DNA from: Stigmatella erecta
Lineage (GTDB): Bacteria > Myxococcota > Myxococcia > Myxococcales > Myxococcaceae
Reading direction: 5' to 3'
Assembly (NCBI RefSeq): GCF_900111745.1
Contig: NZ_FOIJ01000021.1
Span: 1-64,000, forward strand
Length of the DNA stretch: 64,000 nucleotides
The notes below the pieces were generated by a model. It had not been told where the DNA came from. It saw nothing but the letters and a program-made list of their open reading frames with translations, and did no database searches. Position 1 is the stretch's first letter. Every line of letters begins with the position of its first letter. The position numbers and the translations under genes are program-made. Below are positions 25,966-34,879 of this stretch, piece after piece.

Positions 25966-25993
25966 TGTTGTCCAGGCACGTTATTTCAATGCC
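25953..25993. promoter_or_regulatory. Perfect 13-bp hairpin between the adenylation gene and the tRNA gene
   Basis: GGCATTGAAATAA (25953-25965, ending in the gene's TAA) pairs perfectly with TTATTTCAATGCC (25981-25993) around a 15-base loop. No T-run follows, so it is not a typical intrinsic terminator. Its place 45 bases before a tRNA in the same transcription direction suggests an RNA processing or stability stem, or an attenuator. Confidence 0.6.
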
Positions 25994-26038
25994 TGTCAGC
26001 GCTTGAGCGTGAGCAGGACATGTCTCAAGCCATGAGCC

Positions 26039-26110
26039 GCTGGGTTCGCTTAATTGGCAAAGCAATTGGCTCGTTTCCAATAGATGGTGGTTCGATTCCA
26101 TCACCCAGCT
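26039..26110 (+). tRNA. tRNA-Thr(CGT)-like gene inside the biosynthetic operon
   Basis: The 72-base sequence folds into a complete cloverleaf. The acceptor GCTGGGT/ACCCAGC is perfect. The D stem GCTT/AAGC has an 8-base loop containing GG. The anticodon stem ATTGG/CCAAT has loop CTCGTTT (anticodon CGT, 26072-26074). The variable loop is AGAT, and the T stem GGTGG/CCATC encloses TTCGATT. U8, A14, G18-G19 and the A15-U48 pair are kept. Bacterial ThrRS identity bases G1-C72, C2-G71, G35 and U36 are all present. It has U37 instead of the A37 that is t6A-modified in ANN-decoding tRNAs, a T discriminator, no encoded CCA, and 35 of 72 bases G+C, low for this genome. It may donate an aminoacyl group to biosynthesis rather than serve translation. 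Confidence 0.85.
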
Positions 26111-26162
26111 TCACGATGCCGGTGCGCGGGGCAGCTCCGCCAGACAGCGGGATCCTCTTCCA

Positions 26163-27455
26163 ATGGCCGAGAACGTCCTCATCGTTCAAAACAGAAACGC
26201 CCACGCCATTGACTGGCCCCAGGCGCTCGCCGGGGCGAGCCAGCGGGTGTTCCTGGTCTGTGACCGGCTGACGGAGCAGCGCCTGGCCGAGCGGGGCTGG
26301 ACGCCCCTGTTCCAGGAAGTGCATGCGGCGTTTCCGGGGACGCCCGCGGAGGTGAAGGCGTTCGCGGGGCGGATGATCCACCGGCTCGGCGGGGCCGGGC
26401 AAGTCATCGTCTGCTCCAACCACGAGGACGACGTGGAGCTGTGCGCCTCACTCCGGGAGCAGTACGGGCTGCCGGGCCCGCAGCCCGGGGACGTGGCGCG
26501 CTTCCGCGACAAGCTGGTCATGAAGCACCGCCTCGCGGCGCACCCGGAGTGGCTGCCGCGCTACCTGCGTTTCGAGCCGCACGCGTACGCGGCCGGGCCC
26601 GCCGCCTATGCGCGCCACGCCGTGGAGCGGCTGGGCCTGCCCATCTTCGCCAAGCCCATCAACGCCGCGGGCAGCCAGGGGACGTGCCTGCTGGAGACCG
26701 AGGCGGCCCTGCACGCGTGGGCGCAAGGCCTCACGGGGGACACGGTCTACGAGCTGGACGAGTTCCTGTCCGCCCCCTTGTACCACTGTGACTTCCTCGT
26801 CGCCGGGGGGCGCATCCTCGACCGGCACGTGTCGCGCTACCTCTATCCCAACGGCGACTTCCTGCAGGGCAAGCCGCTCGGGTCCGTCACGCTCGCCGAG
26901 ACGGAGGAGGCGTACCGCTCGCTGAGCGGCTTCTCGCTCCAAGTCCTGGAGGCCTTCCAGCCCCTGCCGGATGGCGCCCTGCACCTGGAGGTCTTCCGGT
27001 TCCCCAACGGGGATTGCCGCTTCCTGGAGATCGCCTGCCGCGCCCCGGGCGCCCACATCCCCGCCCTGTACAAAGCGCAGTGCGGCATCGACTACCGGTC
27101 GGCGCCCTATGAGCTGGTCCTGAAGGGCGCACCGCACCAGACGCCGCCCCTGGGCCGCTACTGCGCCACCGCCTGGTTCCCCTTCCTGCCCGGCACCGTC
27201 GTGGGCGTCCGGGAGTACCGCTCCTCCGGCAGCCAGTTCTCCATGAATGTGCTGCGCGGGGCCGGCGCCCTGCCGCGGGCGGGCAGCCTGGCGGACCGCA
27301 TGGCGGAGCTGCTGCTCTGGTCGGACGACGCGCAGCAGCTCCAGGCGGACTTCGAGGCGCTGCGCGAGTTCCATCCCGCCATCCTGGCGGGGCCGGCGCC
27401 CGGCGCGGGGGGCCAGGCCCCCGCAGCCCCCGAGGGGCACGGGCCCCCCCGCTAA
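26163..27455 (+). CDS. ATP-grasp ligase, copy 1
   Basis: The 430-residue enzyme has the ATP-grasp layout. The N-terminal Rossmann-like part ends near residue 105. ATP-binding strands follow (RFRDKLVMKHRL, then LPIFAKPINAAGSQGT), with the metal-binding region LHLEVFRFPNGDCRFLEIACRAPGAH. ATP-grasp ligases join a carboxylate to an amine through an acyl-phosphate and often form dipeptides without carrier proteins. It follows the tRNA gene by 53 bp and precedes the MFS gene by 14 bp. Substrates cannot be read from sequence. The C-terminal tail (GPAPGAGGQAP onward) is low complexity. Confidence 0.82.
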   Translation: MAENVLIVQNRNAHAIDWPQALAGASQRVFLVCDRLTEQRLAERGWTPLFQEVHAAFPGTPAEVKAFAGRMIHRLGGAGQVIVCSNHEDDVELCASLREQYGLPGPQPGDVARFRDKLVMKHRLAAHPEWLPRYLRFEPHAYAAGPAAYARHAVERLGLPIFAKPINAAGSQGTCLLETEAALHAWAQGLTGDTVYELDEFLSAPLYHCDFLVAGGRILDRHVSRYLYPNGDFLQGKPLGSVTLAETEEAYRSLSGFSLQVLEAFQPLPDGALHLEVFRFPNGDCRFLEIACRAPGAHIPALYKAQCGIDYRSAPYELVLKGAPHQTPPLGRYCATAWFPFLPGTVVGVREYRSSGSQFSMNVLRGAGALPRAGSLADRMAELLLWSDDAQQLQADFEALREFHPAILAGPAPGAGGQAPAAPEGHGPPR

Positions 27456-27469
27456 CGGCCCCGCGGACC

Positions 27470-28726
27470 ATGGATCCCAGTGCCACATTGCCCCAGGAGG
27501 GAGGGTCGCTCTGGAGGTCTCCGGCGCTCCTGGTCATCTTGAGCACGAGCTTCTTCGCCTCGCTCTCGCTCTTCATGGTCATCCCCTTCCTGACGATTCA
27601 CCTGACGTCGCTGGGGGTGATGACCCTGGAGCAGGCCGGCGTGGTGGTGGGCATCTCGTTCTGGATCAAACGCGGAGGGGCCTTCTTCGGGGGGCTGGCG
27701 GCGGACCGTTTCGGCCGCAGGCCGCTCATGGTGCTGGCCCTGGCCATGCGGGTGCCGGGCTATGTCCTGCTGGCCTATGGGCGCACCTTTCCGAGCCTGC
27801 TGCTGGCCAACATCCTCATCGCCGCGGGGAGCGCCTTCTACATGCCCGCGGCCAAGTCCGCCCTCACCCTGCTCGCCCCGGCCGAGCACCGGATGCGCAT
27901 CTTCGCCCTGCGCGCGGGCGTGGTGAACACGGGCGCGGCCATTGGCCCCTTCGCCGGCGCGGCGCTGCTCACCCACTCCCCGGAGCTGATGTTCCTGGCG
28001 GCGGCGGCCGCCTTCCTGGGGCTCACCGTGGCCAACGCGGTGCTGCGCTTCCCGGATGGGGCCCGGGCGTCGCGCAGCAGCCTGAACCTGGCCCTGGAAG
28101 TGGCCAAGAGCCCCTACCTGCTGCGCATGATGCTGTTCGGGCTGCTCTTCTTCCTCGTCTACATCCAGACGGAGACCATCTTCCCGGTCCTGGTCAAGGA
28201 TGCCGGCCACGCCGACAAGATCGGCCTGCTGTTCGGCTGCTGGGCCGCGCTGGTCGTCGTCTCTCAAATCGCCCTGTCGCGGCTCGTGCTGACCATGCCG
28301 CGCTCGGTGTGCCTGCTGCTGGGCTTCGCCGGCTTCAGCCTGGGGTTCCTGATTCTGCACGCGGCGAGCCGGTCCGGCGGCGGGGCCTCGCTCTTCGGCC
28401 TCGTGCCGCTGGTGCCGGGCTTCTTCCTGGCGATCGCGCTGTTCAGCGTGGCGGAGGTCATGCTGGACTTGCGGCTGGACTACGACACCTCGCTGGTGCC
28501 CGCGGACCGGGTGGGCACCAGCTTCGGGTTCATCAATCTGGCGTGCGGGCTCGGCGGGCTGATTGGCAGCTCCGTGGGCACGTTCGCGTATGAGACGCTC
28601 GGGGGGCCGGGAGAAATGCCCGGCTCCGTGTGGATGCTCATGGCGGTGCTCGCGGGCCTGTCCGCGCTCGTGCTCATGCGGCAGCGGCACGGGGAGCCCA
28701 CACCGGACGTCCAGAAGCCCCTCTAA
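27470..28726 (+). CDS. MFS transporter, probably product exporter
   Basis: The 418-residue inner-membrane protein has twelve predicted helices and the MFS loop-2 motif (GGLAADRFGRRPLM). It lies between the two ATP-grasp ligase genes with 14-bp and 12-bp gaps. That position fits a dedicated exporter of the ligated product or a resistance pump. Sequence similarity to drug-efflux families is apparent only in general layout. Confidence 0.85.
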   Translation: MDPSATLPQEGGSLWRSPALLVILSTSFFASLSLFMVIPFLTIHLTSLGVMTLEQAGVVVGISFWIKRGGAFFGGLAADRFGRRPLMVLALAMRVPGYVLLAYGRTFPSLLLANILIAAGSAFYMPAAKSALTLLAPAEHRMRIFALRAGVVNTGAAIGPFAGAALLTHSPELMFLAAAAAFLGLTVANAVLRFPDGARASRSSLNLALEVAKSPYLLRMMLFGLLFFLVYIQTETIFPVLVKDAGHADKIGLLFGCWAALVVVSQIALSRLVLTMPRSVCLLLGFAGFSLGFLILHAASRSGGGASLFGLVPLVPGFFLAIALFSVAEVMLDLRLDYDTSLVPADRVGTSFGFINLACGLGGLIGSSVGTFAYETLGGPGEMPGSVWMLMAVLAGLSALVLMRQRHGEPTPDVQKPL

Positions 28727-28738
28727 GGAGAGCGAACC

Positions 28739-29920
28739 ATGGCGGCAAACATCATCCTCCTCGGCGCGAAGCGCTTCATCTCCGAGCGGGCCTGGCAGCT
28801 GGGTGCCCGGCCGTGGATCATCCAGCACCCCGAGCGCGCGGAGGACTGGGTGAACCGGCAGTCCGAGCGGGTGCTGCTCATGGACTACGAGGATCCGGCC
28901 CTCATTCCCATGCTGAAGGCCGCGCACGCGGTGACGCCGTTCACGAGCGCCATCACCATCGCCGAGGAGGCGCTGCTGCCCTGCGCGAGAATCAACCAGG
29001 CGCTCGGGCTGCCCGGAACGCCGCTGGAGCTGGTGGAGAAGACCCGCGACAAGCCGTCCATGCGGCGCGTGCTCGACTCGGGCGGGTTCTCGCCCGTGCA
29101 GTGGGCGGCGGTGAAGGTGCCCGCGGACGCGGCGGCGTTCGCCGGGCGCGTGGGCTACCCCTTCATCCTCAAGCCGGTGGATGGCGTGGGCAGCATCGGG
29201 GTGCGGCTGGTCCACGGCGCCCAGGAGCTCGAGGGCGTGCTGAATGGCAAGTCGGCCTGGATCGCCGAGGAGTACCTGGATGGGCCCGAGTACTCCGTGG
29301 AGTGTTTCTCCTTCGGGGGGCGCCACGTCATCCTGGGCATCAACGTGGAGACGAAGAACCCGGACCCCACCGGCAGCGCCTTCCTGGAGGTGGCCCACCA
29401 GGTGCCCGCGCCGATGAGCCCCGAGCGGGACCGGGAGGTCCGCGCCTTCATCCGCGGCTTCCTGGATGTGCTGGGGCTCAAGGATGGCCCCACGCACACG
29501 GAGCTCAAGTACACCGCGAAGGGCCCGCGCATCGTGGAGACGCACACGCGCCTCGGCGGCGACCGGCTGTGGGACTTGGTGCGGCTCACCACGGGGTATG
29601 ACCTGGTGGACATGACGCTCCAGTGGGCCATGGGGACCCTGAAGCCCCTGGAGGCGGATCCCCTGCCCCAAGGGGGCGCGGCGATTCAGTACTTCACCCC
29701 GCCGCCCGGCCGGCTCAAGCGGCTCCATGGCATGCAGGCGCTGCGGCGGATTCCAGGCGTCGTGGACATCTCGCTCATGGTGGATGTGGGGGCCACCATC
29801 CGGCCGGCCATGCAGTCCGAGGACCGGGCGGGCTTCGTCATCGCCCAGGGCCCGACGGCCGTGCAGGCGCTGGAGATCTGCCAGGAGGTCCGCCAGCGGC
29901 TCGTGTTCGACACGGTCTGA
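28739..29920 (+). CDS. ATP-grasp ligase, copy 2 (amino-acid ligase-like)
   Basis: This 393-residue enzyme resembles the BacD/L-amino-acid ligase branch of the ATP-grasp superfamily. It has ATP-binding elements KTRDKPSMRRVLDSGGF and YPFILKPVDGVGSIGV, a catalytic stretch GPEYSVECFSFGG, the metal-binding region THTELKYTAKGPRIVETHTRLGGD, and a C-terminal domain (AAIQYFTPPPGRL onward) typical of that branch. It is the last gene of the cluster. Only one base separates its stop from the convergent thioesterase stop. With ATP-grasp copy 1 it would allow two amide bonds to form. Confidence 0.88.
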   Translation: MAANIILLGAKRFISERAWQLGARPWIIQHPERAEDWVNRQSERVLLMDYEDPALIPMLKAAHAVTPFTSAITIAEEALLPCARINQALGLPGTPLELVEKTRDKPSMRRVLDSGGFSPVQWAAVKVPADAAAFAGRVGYPFILKPVDGVGSIGVRLVHGAQELEGVLNGKSAWIAEEYLDGPEYSVECFSFGGRHVILGINVETKNPDPTGSAFLEVAHQVPAPMSPERDREVRAFIRGFLDVLGLKDGPTHTELKYTAKGPRIVETHTRLGGDRLWDLVRLTTGYDLVDMTLQWAMGTLKPLEADPLPQGGAAIQYFTPPPGRLKRLHGMQALRRIPGVVDISLMVDVGATIRPAMQSEDRAGFVIAQGPTAVQALEICQEVRQRLVFDTV

Positions 29921-29921
29921 G

Positions 29922-30362
29922 CTAGCGCTTCTGGGTGACGCGCAGGCTGTAGAGGGCCCGGCCCGTGGCCACGGGCTCGTGCTCGCTGCCCGGGTGAAAG
30001 GCCACGATGTCCACCACGGACAGGCGCTTGCCTGCACGCAGTACCTTGGCCTCGGCGGCCAACAGCTGGTGCTGCCCCGGGCGCAGGTAGTCGATGCGCA
30101 TGTCCACGGTGCTGAAGTGGTCGTCCACGTTCTGGAACAGGCTGAGGATGGCCGTCCCGCCACAGGTGTCGAGGAGGGTGGCGACCAGCCCTCCGTGCAG
30201 CGCGCCGCGCCGGGGGTCTCCCAGGAGGTCCGGCCGGAAGGGCACCTCGAGCCGCGCCTCTCCCTGCGCCGCCCGGATGACCTGGATTCCGAGCAGCTTG
30301 TTGAAGGTGAGGGACTCCTCGGTGAACGCCTTGATGTGCTCGAAGGGAAGAAAAGGGCTCAT
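29922..30362 (-). CDS. PaaI-type hotdog thioesterase
   Basis: The 146-residue protein has the hotdog-fold thioesterase signature (GALHGGLVATLLDTCGGTA, then STVDMRIDYLRPG). Relatives hydrolyse acyl-CoA in the cytosol. It sits on the opposite strand, abutting the biosynthetic cluster, and forms a pair with the SDR gene upstream (41-bp gap), so it is probably not a cluster gene. Confidence 0.88.
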   Translation of the reverse strand: MSPFLPFEHIKAFTEESLTFNKLLGIQVIRAAQGEARLEVPFRPDLLGDPRRGALHGGLVATLLDTCGGTAILSLFQNVDDHFSTVDMRIDYLRPGQHQLLAAEAKVLRAGKRLSVVDIVAFHPGSEHEPVATGRALYSLRVTQKR

Positions 30363-30403
30363 GGCGCCCGGAGCATATTCCGCCGGGCCCCCGGCCGGGG
30401 CGG

Positions 30404-31219
30404 CTACTGTTTCTTCGTCCCGGAGCCGGGCTCGGACATCTTCCGGTGCAGATGGGCGGTGGCCGGGTCCGGCATCACCTGGGCGGCGGCGGCCATCGCG
30501 CGGTTCTTGAACGAGCCGGCCACCACCTTGTCCTTGCCCGCCATCAGCGCCTCGAAGCCCTGGCGGGCCACCTGGGCCGGATCATCCTTTTCGTCCTGGC
30601 CGACCTGGGTGTCGTCCATGCCCGCGCGGTGGAAGAAGTTCGTCTCGGTGGGGCCCGGCATCAGCGCGGTGACGGTGACGCCCACGTCCGCCAGCTCGTT
30701 GCGCAGCGCCTCCGAGAACGACAGCAGGAAGGCCTTCGAGGCGCCGTACACCGCCTCGAACGGCGCGGGCATCACCGCGGCGATCGACGAGGTGAACAGG
30801 ATGCGCCCGCTCTTGCGCTGCACCATGTCGCGCGACACCCGCTTGGCCAGGTGCACCGACGAGGTGACGTTCAGGGCGATGAGGTTCAGCTCGTCCTCCA
30901 GCCGCGTCTGCTGGGCGAAGGCGCCCCCCACGCCCACCCCCGCGTTGAGGGCGATGGCGTCCACGGGGCGGCCGAACGCCTGGATTTTCGCATAGAGCAG
31001 CTCGACGCCCTCGTAGCGGGCGAGGTCCACCTTCACGCTCTCCACGCGCCCGCTGCCCCCGAGGGCTCTGGCGGCCTCGGTGATGCCGTCATCCTCGGCG
31101 GCGATGAGCACGTCGTATCCGTTCTGGACGAACTGCTTGGCCAGCTCGTAGCCGATGCCGCTGGACGCGCCGGTCACGACGGCGAACGGCCGGGTCTTCT
31201 GCTGTTCCGACAAAGCCAT
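30404..31219 (-). CDS. Short-chain dehydrogenase/reductase
   Basis: The 271-residue SDR has the cofactor motif TGASSGIG, NAGVGVGG, the catalytic Ser (ILFTSSIAA) and the YGASK Tyr-Lys pair. The C-terminal residues (MPGPTETNFFHRAGM) resemble the SDR group that includes YqjQ/DltE-like ketoreductases. The substrate is unknown. Confidence 0.88.
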   Translation of the reverse strand: MALSEQQKTRPFAVVTGASSGIGYELAKQFVQNGYDVLIAAEDDGITEAARALGGSGRVESVKVDLARYEGVELLYAKIQAFGRPVDAIALNAGVGVGGAFAQQTRLEDELNLIALNVTSSVHLAKRVSRDMVQRKSGRILFTSSIAAVMPAPFEAVYGASKAFLLSFSEALRNELADVGVTVTALMPGPTETNFFHRAGMDDTQVGQDEKDDPAQVARQGFEALMAGKDKVVAGSFKNRAMAAAAQVMPDPATAHLHRKMSEPGSGTKKQ

Positions 31220-31412
31220 GGGCCTCTCCTGGAAGTCAGGGTGGGAAACCTGCGGGCCTCAATGTTGGGACGCGGCCCCGGGCGGGCCACGAGGGCCGTC
31301 CGCCGTACCGGACGGCAGCCAGGCAGGCCGTCTCCAGGCCCGGCTCCCTGCTTGCCCAGAAACCTTCCAGCCTGTGTTGATGGGGAAGGGGCCGCTCCAC
31401 TAAGAGCGTTCC

Positions 31413-34400
31413 ATGTCCGTGCAGCAACCGTCTTCCCCTCCCGGCCCAGACACCCATCCCCTGCGAGGGGGCGGCGAATGCGGCGCGCTGATGCGGCAGG
31501 TGGACTGGTCGAAGACGGCCATCGGCCCCGTGGAGCAGTGGCCCCAGTCGCTGCGCACCGCGGTGGGCATCCTGCTCAACTCCAACTACCCGCTCTACAT
31601 CGCGTGGGGCCCCAGGTACGTGCAGCTCTACAACGACGCCTACCGGCCCGTGTGTGGCGCCACGAAGCACCCGGCCGCCCTGGGCCAGGAGGCGAAGGTC
31701 ACCTGGCCCGAGGTCTGGGGCATGCTCGCCCCCGGCTTCGACAAGATCCTGGCCACGGGGGAGGCCAACTGGGTCGAGAACCTCATGATGCCGCTGGACC
31801 GCAACGGCTTCCTGGAGGAGTGCTACTTCACCTACAGCCACAGCCCCATCCTGGATGAGACCGGCGGCGTGGGCGGCATCTTCGCGGCCCTCACGGAGAC
31901 GACCGCGCAGGTGCTCGACGCGCGGCGGCTGCGCACGCTCAACGACTTGAGCACGGGCACCACCGACATGAAGTCCGCCACGGCCGCGTGCGAGGCGGCC
32001 GCGCGCATCCTGGCCCAGAACCCCCACGACGTGCCCTTCGCCCTGCTCTACCTCGCCACGGAGGAGGGCCGCGCGGTGCGCCTGGCCGGCGCCGCGGGGC
32101 TCGAGGCGGGCAGCGCGCTCGCGCCCCTCGCCCTCGGTCCGCAGGACGAGGACCCGTGGAGCCTGCGGGAGGTGATGCGCACCGGGCAGGGCCTCCGCCT
32201 GGAGGGGCTCTCCGGGCGCATGGGCGCGTTGCCGGGCGGCCCCTGGCCGGAGCCCGCCACGCAGGGGCTCGTCCTTCCGCTCACGCTCGCCGGGCACGCC
32301 CAGCCCTCCGGCGTGGTCCTCCTGGGCGCCAGCCCCCGCTGCGCGATGGAGGGCTCGTACGAGAGCTTCCTGCGGCTCGTGGGCGCGCAGGCCGCCACCG
32401 CCGTACAGAGCGCGCGCGCCTTCGAGGAGGAGAAGCGGCGCGCGGAGGCCCTGGCGCGGCTGGATCAGTCGAAGACGGCCTTCTTCAGCAACATCTCCCA
32501 CGAGTTCCGCACGCCCCTGACGCTCATGCTGGGGCCCGTGGAGGACGGCCTCCAGGACACCGTGGAGCCGCTGCCCCCGCACCAGCGCGAGCGCCAGGAG
32601 ACGGTCCACCGCAACGGCCTGCGGCTGCTCAAGCTCGTCAACACGCTGCTCGACTTCAGCCGCATCGAGGCGGGCCGCGTGCAGGCGCACTACCAGCCCA
32701 CGAACCTGAGCGCCTTCACGGGGGAGCTGGCCAGCGCCTTCCGCTCGCTGGTGGAGAAGGCGGGCCTCGCCTTCACGGTGGACTGTCCGCCGCTGGGGGC
32801 GCCGGTCCACGTGGACCGGGAGATGTACGAGAAGATCGTCCTCAACCTGCTGTCCAACGCCTTCAAGTTCACCTTCGAGGGCGGCATCCACGTGTCCCTC
32901 CAGGCCGAGGCGGGCCGCGCGGTGCTCACCGTGGCCGACACGGGCACGGGCATCCCCGAGGCGGAGCTGCCCCACGTGTTCGAGCGCTTCCACCGCGTCG
33001 AGGGCGCGCGGGGCCGCAGCTACGAGGGCAGCGGCATCGGGCTGGCGCTCATCCAGGAGCTGGTCCGCCTCCACGGGGGTGCCCTCGGGGTGGAGAGCAC
33101 GCCCGGCCAGGGCAGCCGCTTCACGGTGGCGCTGCCGCTGGGCACCGCCCACCTGGCCTCCGGGCAGCTCCTGGACGCGGGCATTCCGGCCACCCCCGGG
33201 CGGGGCGTGGTGCCCTTCGTGGAGGAGGCGTCGCACTGGACGGTGGCGTCCGCCGCCCCGCCGCGGGGGGAGCCCCGGGCGGAGCTCACCGCCCGGGGCG
33301 CGCCCCGCGCCGAGGCGCCCGCGCACGTGCTGCTCGCGGACGACAACGCGGACATCCGCGAGTACGTGCGGCGGCTGCTCACCGGCCGGGGCTGGACGGT
33401 GGAGGCCGTGCCGGACGGCGAGGCGGCGCTCGCCTCCGCGCTGGCGCGCCCGCCGGACCTGGTGCTGACCGACATGATGATGCCGCGCCTGGATGGGTTC
33501 GGGCTGCTCCGGGCGCTCAAGGGCCACGAGAAGACGCGGCACGTGCCGGTCATCGTCCTGTCGGCCCGCGCGGGCGAAGAGGCCACCGTGGAGGGCATGG
33601 AGCAGGGGGCGGACGACTACCTGGCCAAGCCCTTCTCCGCCAAGGAGCTGGTGTCCCGCGTGGCCGCGCGGCTGGAAATTTCCCGCGCCCGCCGGCGCAG
33701 CGAGGCGCTCGCCGAGGAGCTGAAGCTCGCCGACCAGCGCAAGGACGAGTTCCTGGCCATGCTCGCCCACGAGCTGCGCAACCCCCTGGCCGCCATCAGC
33801 CTGGCGCTGTCCATGCTCGACCGCACGGAGGGGGACACCGCCAAGGTGGCCAAGCACCGGGACATGGCCAAGCGGCAGATCAGCAACCTGGTGCGCCTGG
33901 TGGACGACTTGCTGGACGTCTCGCGCATCACCCGGGGCAAGCTGGACCTGCGCAAGGAGGACGTGGACCTCGCCGTCCTCCTGCAGAACGCCCTGTCCGT
34001 GACGCGGCCCTTCATCGACTCGCGCGGGCACACGCTGTCGGTGACGCGCGCCCCGGGCGCGTTCCAGCTGCACGCGGACGCCACGCGGCTGGAGCAGGTG
34101 GTGGTGAACCTGCTGACCAACGCGGCGAAGTACACCGAGCCGGGCGGCAGCATCTCCGTGCGCCTGTCGCGGGAGGGACCGGGCCCCGGGCAGGCCGTGC
34201 TGTCCGTGAAGGACACCGGCCGGGGCATCCCCCGGGACATGCTCGGCAAGGTGTTCGAGCTCTTCGTCCAGGTGGCGCCCACCATCGACCGGAGCACCGG
34301 CGGGCTGGGCCTGGGCCTCACGCTGGTCAAGCGCCTCGTCGAGATGCACGGCGGCAGCGTGGAGGTGTTCAGCGAGGGCCCCGGCCAGGGCAGCGAGTTC

Positions 34401-34868
34401 ACCGTGCGCTTCCCCCTGCTGGCGCCCGCCCCGGCGCGGGTGGGGCCCGCCCCGGTGGCCCCGCAGGCCTCCGCCCCGCTGCCCAGGCGGCGCATCCTCG
34501 TGGTGGAGGACTCGGCGGACATCCGCGAGAGCATGACCGAGGTGCTGGAGGACCTGGGCCACGAGGTGGCCACCGCGAAGACGGGGCCGGAGGGCGTGGA
34601 GCAGCTCCTCGCCCTGCGCCCCGACGTGGCCCTCATCGACGTGGGGCTGCCCGGCATCGACGGCTACGAGGTGGCCCGGCGCGCCCGCGCGGCGCCCGGC
34701 GGGGAGCACCTCTACCTGGTGGCGCTCACCGGCTACGGGGGGCCCGAGGCCAAGGCCCAGGCGGAGCGCGCGGGCTTCAATTTGCACCTCACCAAGCCGG
34801 TGAGCATCGACGATCTCCCCTGGGTCGTGAGCCCCCCGGGGCTGACGGACGCCCCGTCTCCGGACTAG
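31413..34868 (+). CDS. Large hybrid histidine kinase (PAS-GAF-HK-REC-HK-REC)
   Basis: The 1151-residue soluble protein has a PAS-like sensor (about 25-180, with TAIGPVEQWPQSLRT), a GAF-like region (about 190-340), and kinase core 1 with H363 (FFSNISHEFRTPLTL) and an ATPase domain. Receiver 1 has D687 (VLTDMMMPRLDGF). Kinase core 2 has H786 (MLAHELRNPLAAI) and an ATPase domain. Receiver 2 has D1076 (LIDVGLPGIDGYE). Two complete transmitter-receiver pairs in one chain would allow an internal phosphorelay. It has no membrane helix and no DNA-binding domain, so its output is presumably protein contact. The vWA gene starts 11 bp downstream and may be part of the output. Confidence 0.92.
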   Translation: MSVQQPSSPPGPDTHPLRGGGECGALMRQVDWSKTAIGPVEQWPQSLRTAVGILLNSNYPLYIAWGPRYVQLYNDAYRPVCGATKHPAALGQEAKVTWPEVWGMLAPGFDKILATGEANWVENLMMPLDRNGFLEECYFTYSHSPILDETGGVGGIFAALTETTAQVLDARRLRTLNDLSTGTTDMKSATAACEAAARILAQNPHDVPFALLYLATEEGRAVRLAGAAGLEAGSALAPLALGPQDEDPWSLREVMRTGQGLRLEGLSGRMGALPGGPWPEPATQGLVLPLTLAGHAQPSGVVLLGASPRCAMEGSYESFLRLVGAQAATAVQSARAFEEEKRRAEALARLDQSKTAFFSNISHEFRTPLTLMLGPVEDGLQDTVEPLPPHQRERQETVHRNGLRLLKLVNTLLDFSRIEAGRVQAHYQPTNLSAFTGELASAFRSLVEKAGLAFTVDCPPLGAPVHVDREMYEKIVLNLLSNAFKFTFEGGIHVSLQAEAGRAVLTVADTGTGIPEAELPHVFERFHRVEGARGRSYEGSGIGLALIQELVRLHGGALGVESTPGQGSRFTVALPLGTAHLASGQLLDAGIPATPGRGVVPFVEEASHWTVASAAPPRGEPRAELTARGAPRAEAPAHVLLADDNADIREYVRRLLTGRGWTVEAVPDGEAALASALARPPDLVLTDMMMPRLDGFGLLRALKGHEKTRHVPVIVLSARAGEEATVEGMEQGADDYLAKPFSAKELVSRVAARLEISRARRRSEALAEELKLADQRKDEFLAMLAHELRNPLAAISLALSMLDRTEGDTAKVAKHRDMAKRQISNLVRLVDDLLDVSRITRGKLDLRKEDVDLAVLLQNALSVTRPFIDSRGHTLSVTRAPGAFQLHADATRLEQVVVNLLTNAAKYTEPGGSISVRLSREGPGPGQAVLSVKDTGRGIPRDMLGKVFELFVQVAPTIDRSTGGLGLGLTLVKRLVEMHGGSVEVFSEGPGQGSEFTVRFPLLAPAPARVGPAPVAPQASAPLPRRRILVVEDSADIRESMTEVLEDLGHEVATAKTGPEGVEQLLALRPDVALIDVGLPGIDGYEVARRARAAPGGEHLYLVALTGYGGPEAKAQAERAGFNLHLTKPVSIDDLPWVVSPPGLTDAPSPD

Positions 34869-34879
34869 CCTGCCGGCGC

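Noticed and set aside
27452-30163. Antisense frame of 903 codons across the ATP-grasp and MFS genes
   Set aside because: Low-complexity shadow lacking motifs. The plus-strand genes are convincing.
31236-34787. Very long antisense open frame of 1183 codons across the hybrid kinase gene
   Set aside because: Arg/His/Leu/Gly-rich shadow of high-GC coding sequence. No family motifs, while the plus frame has complete kinase and receiver domains.
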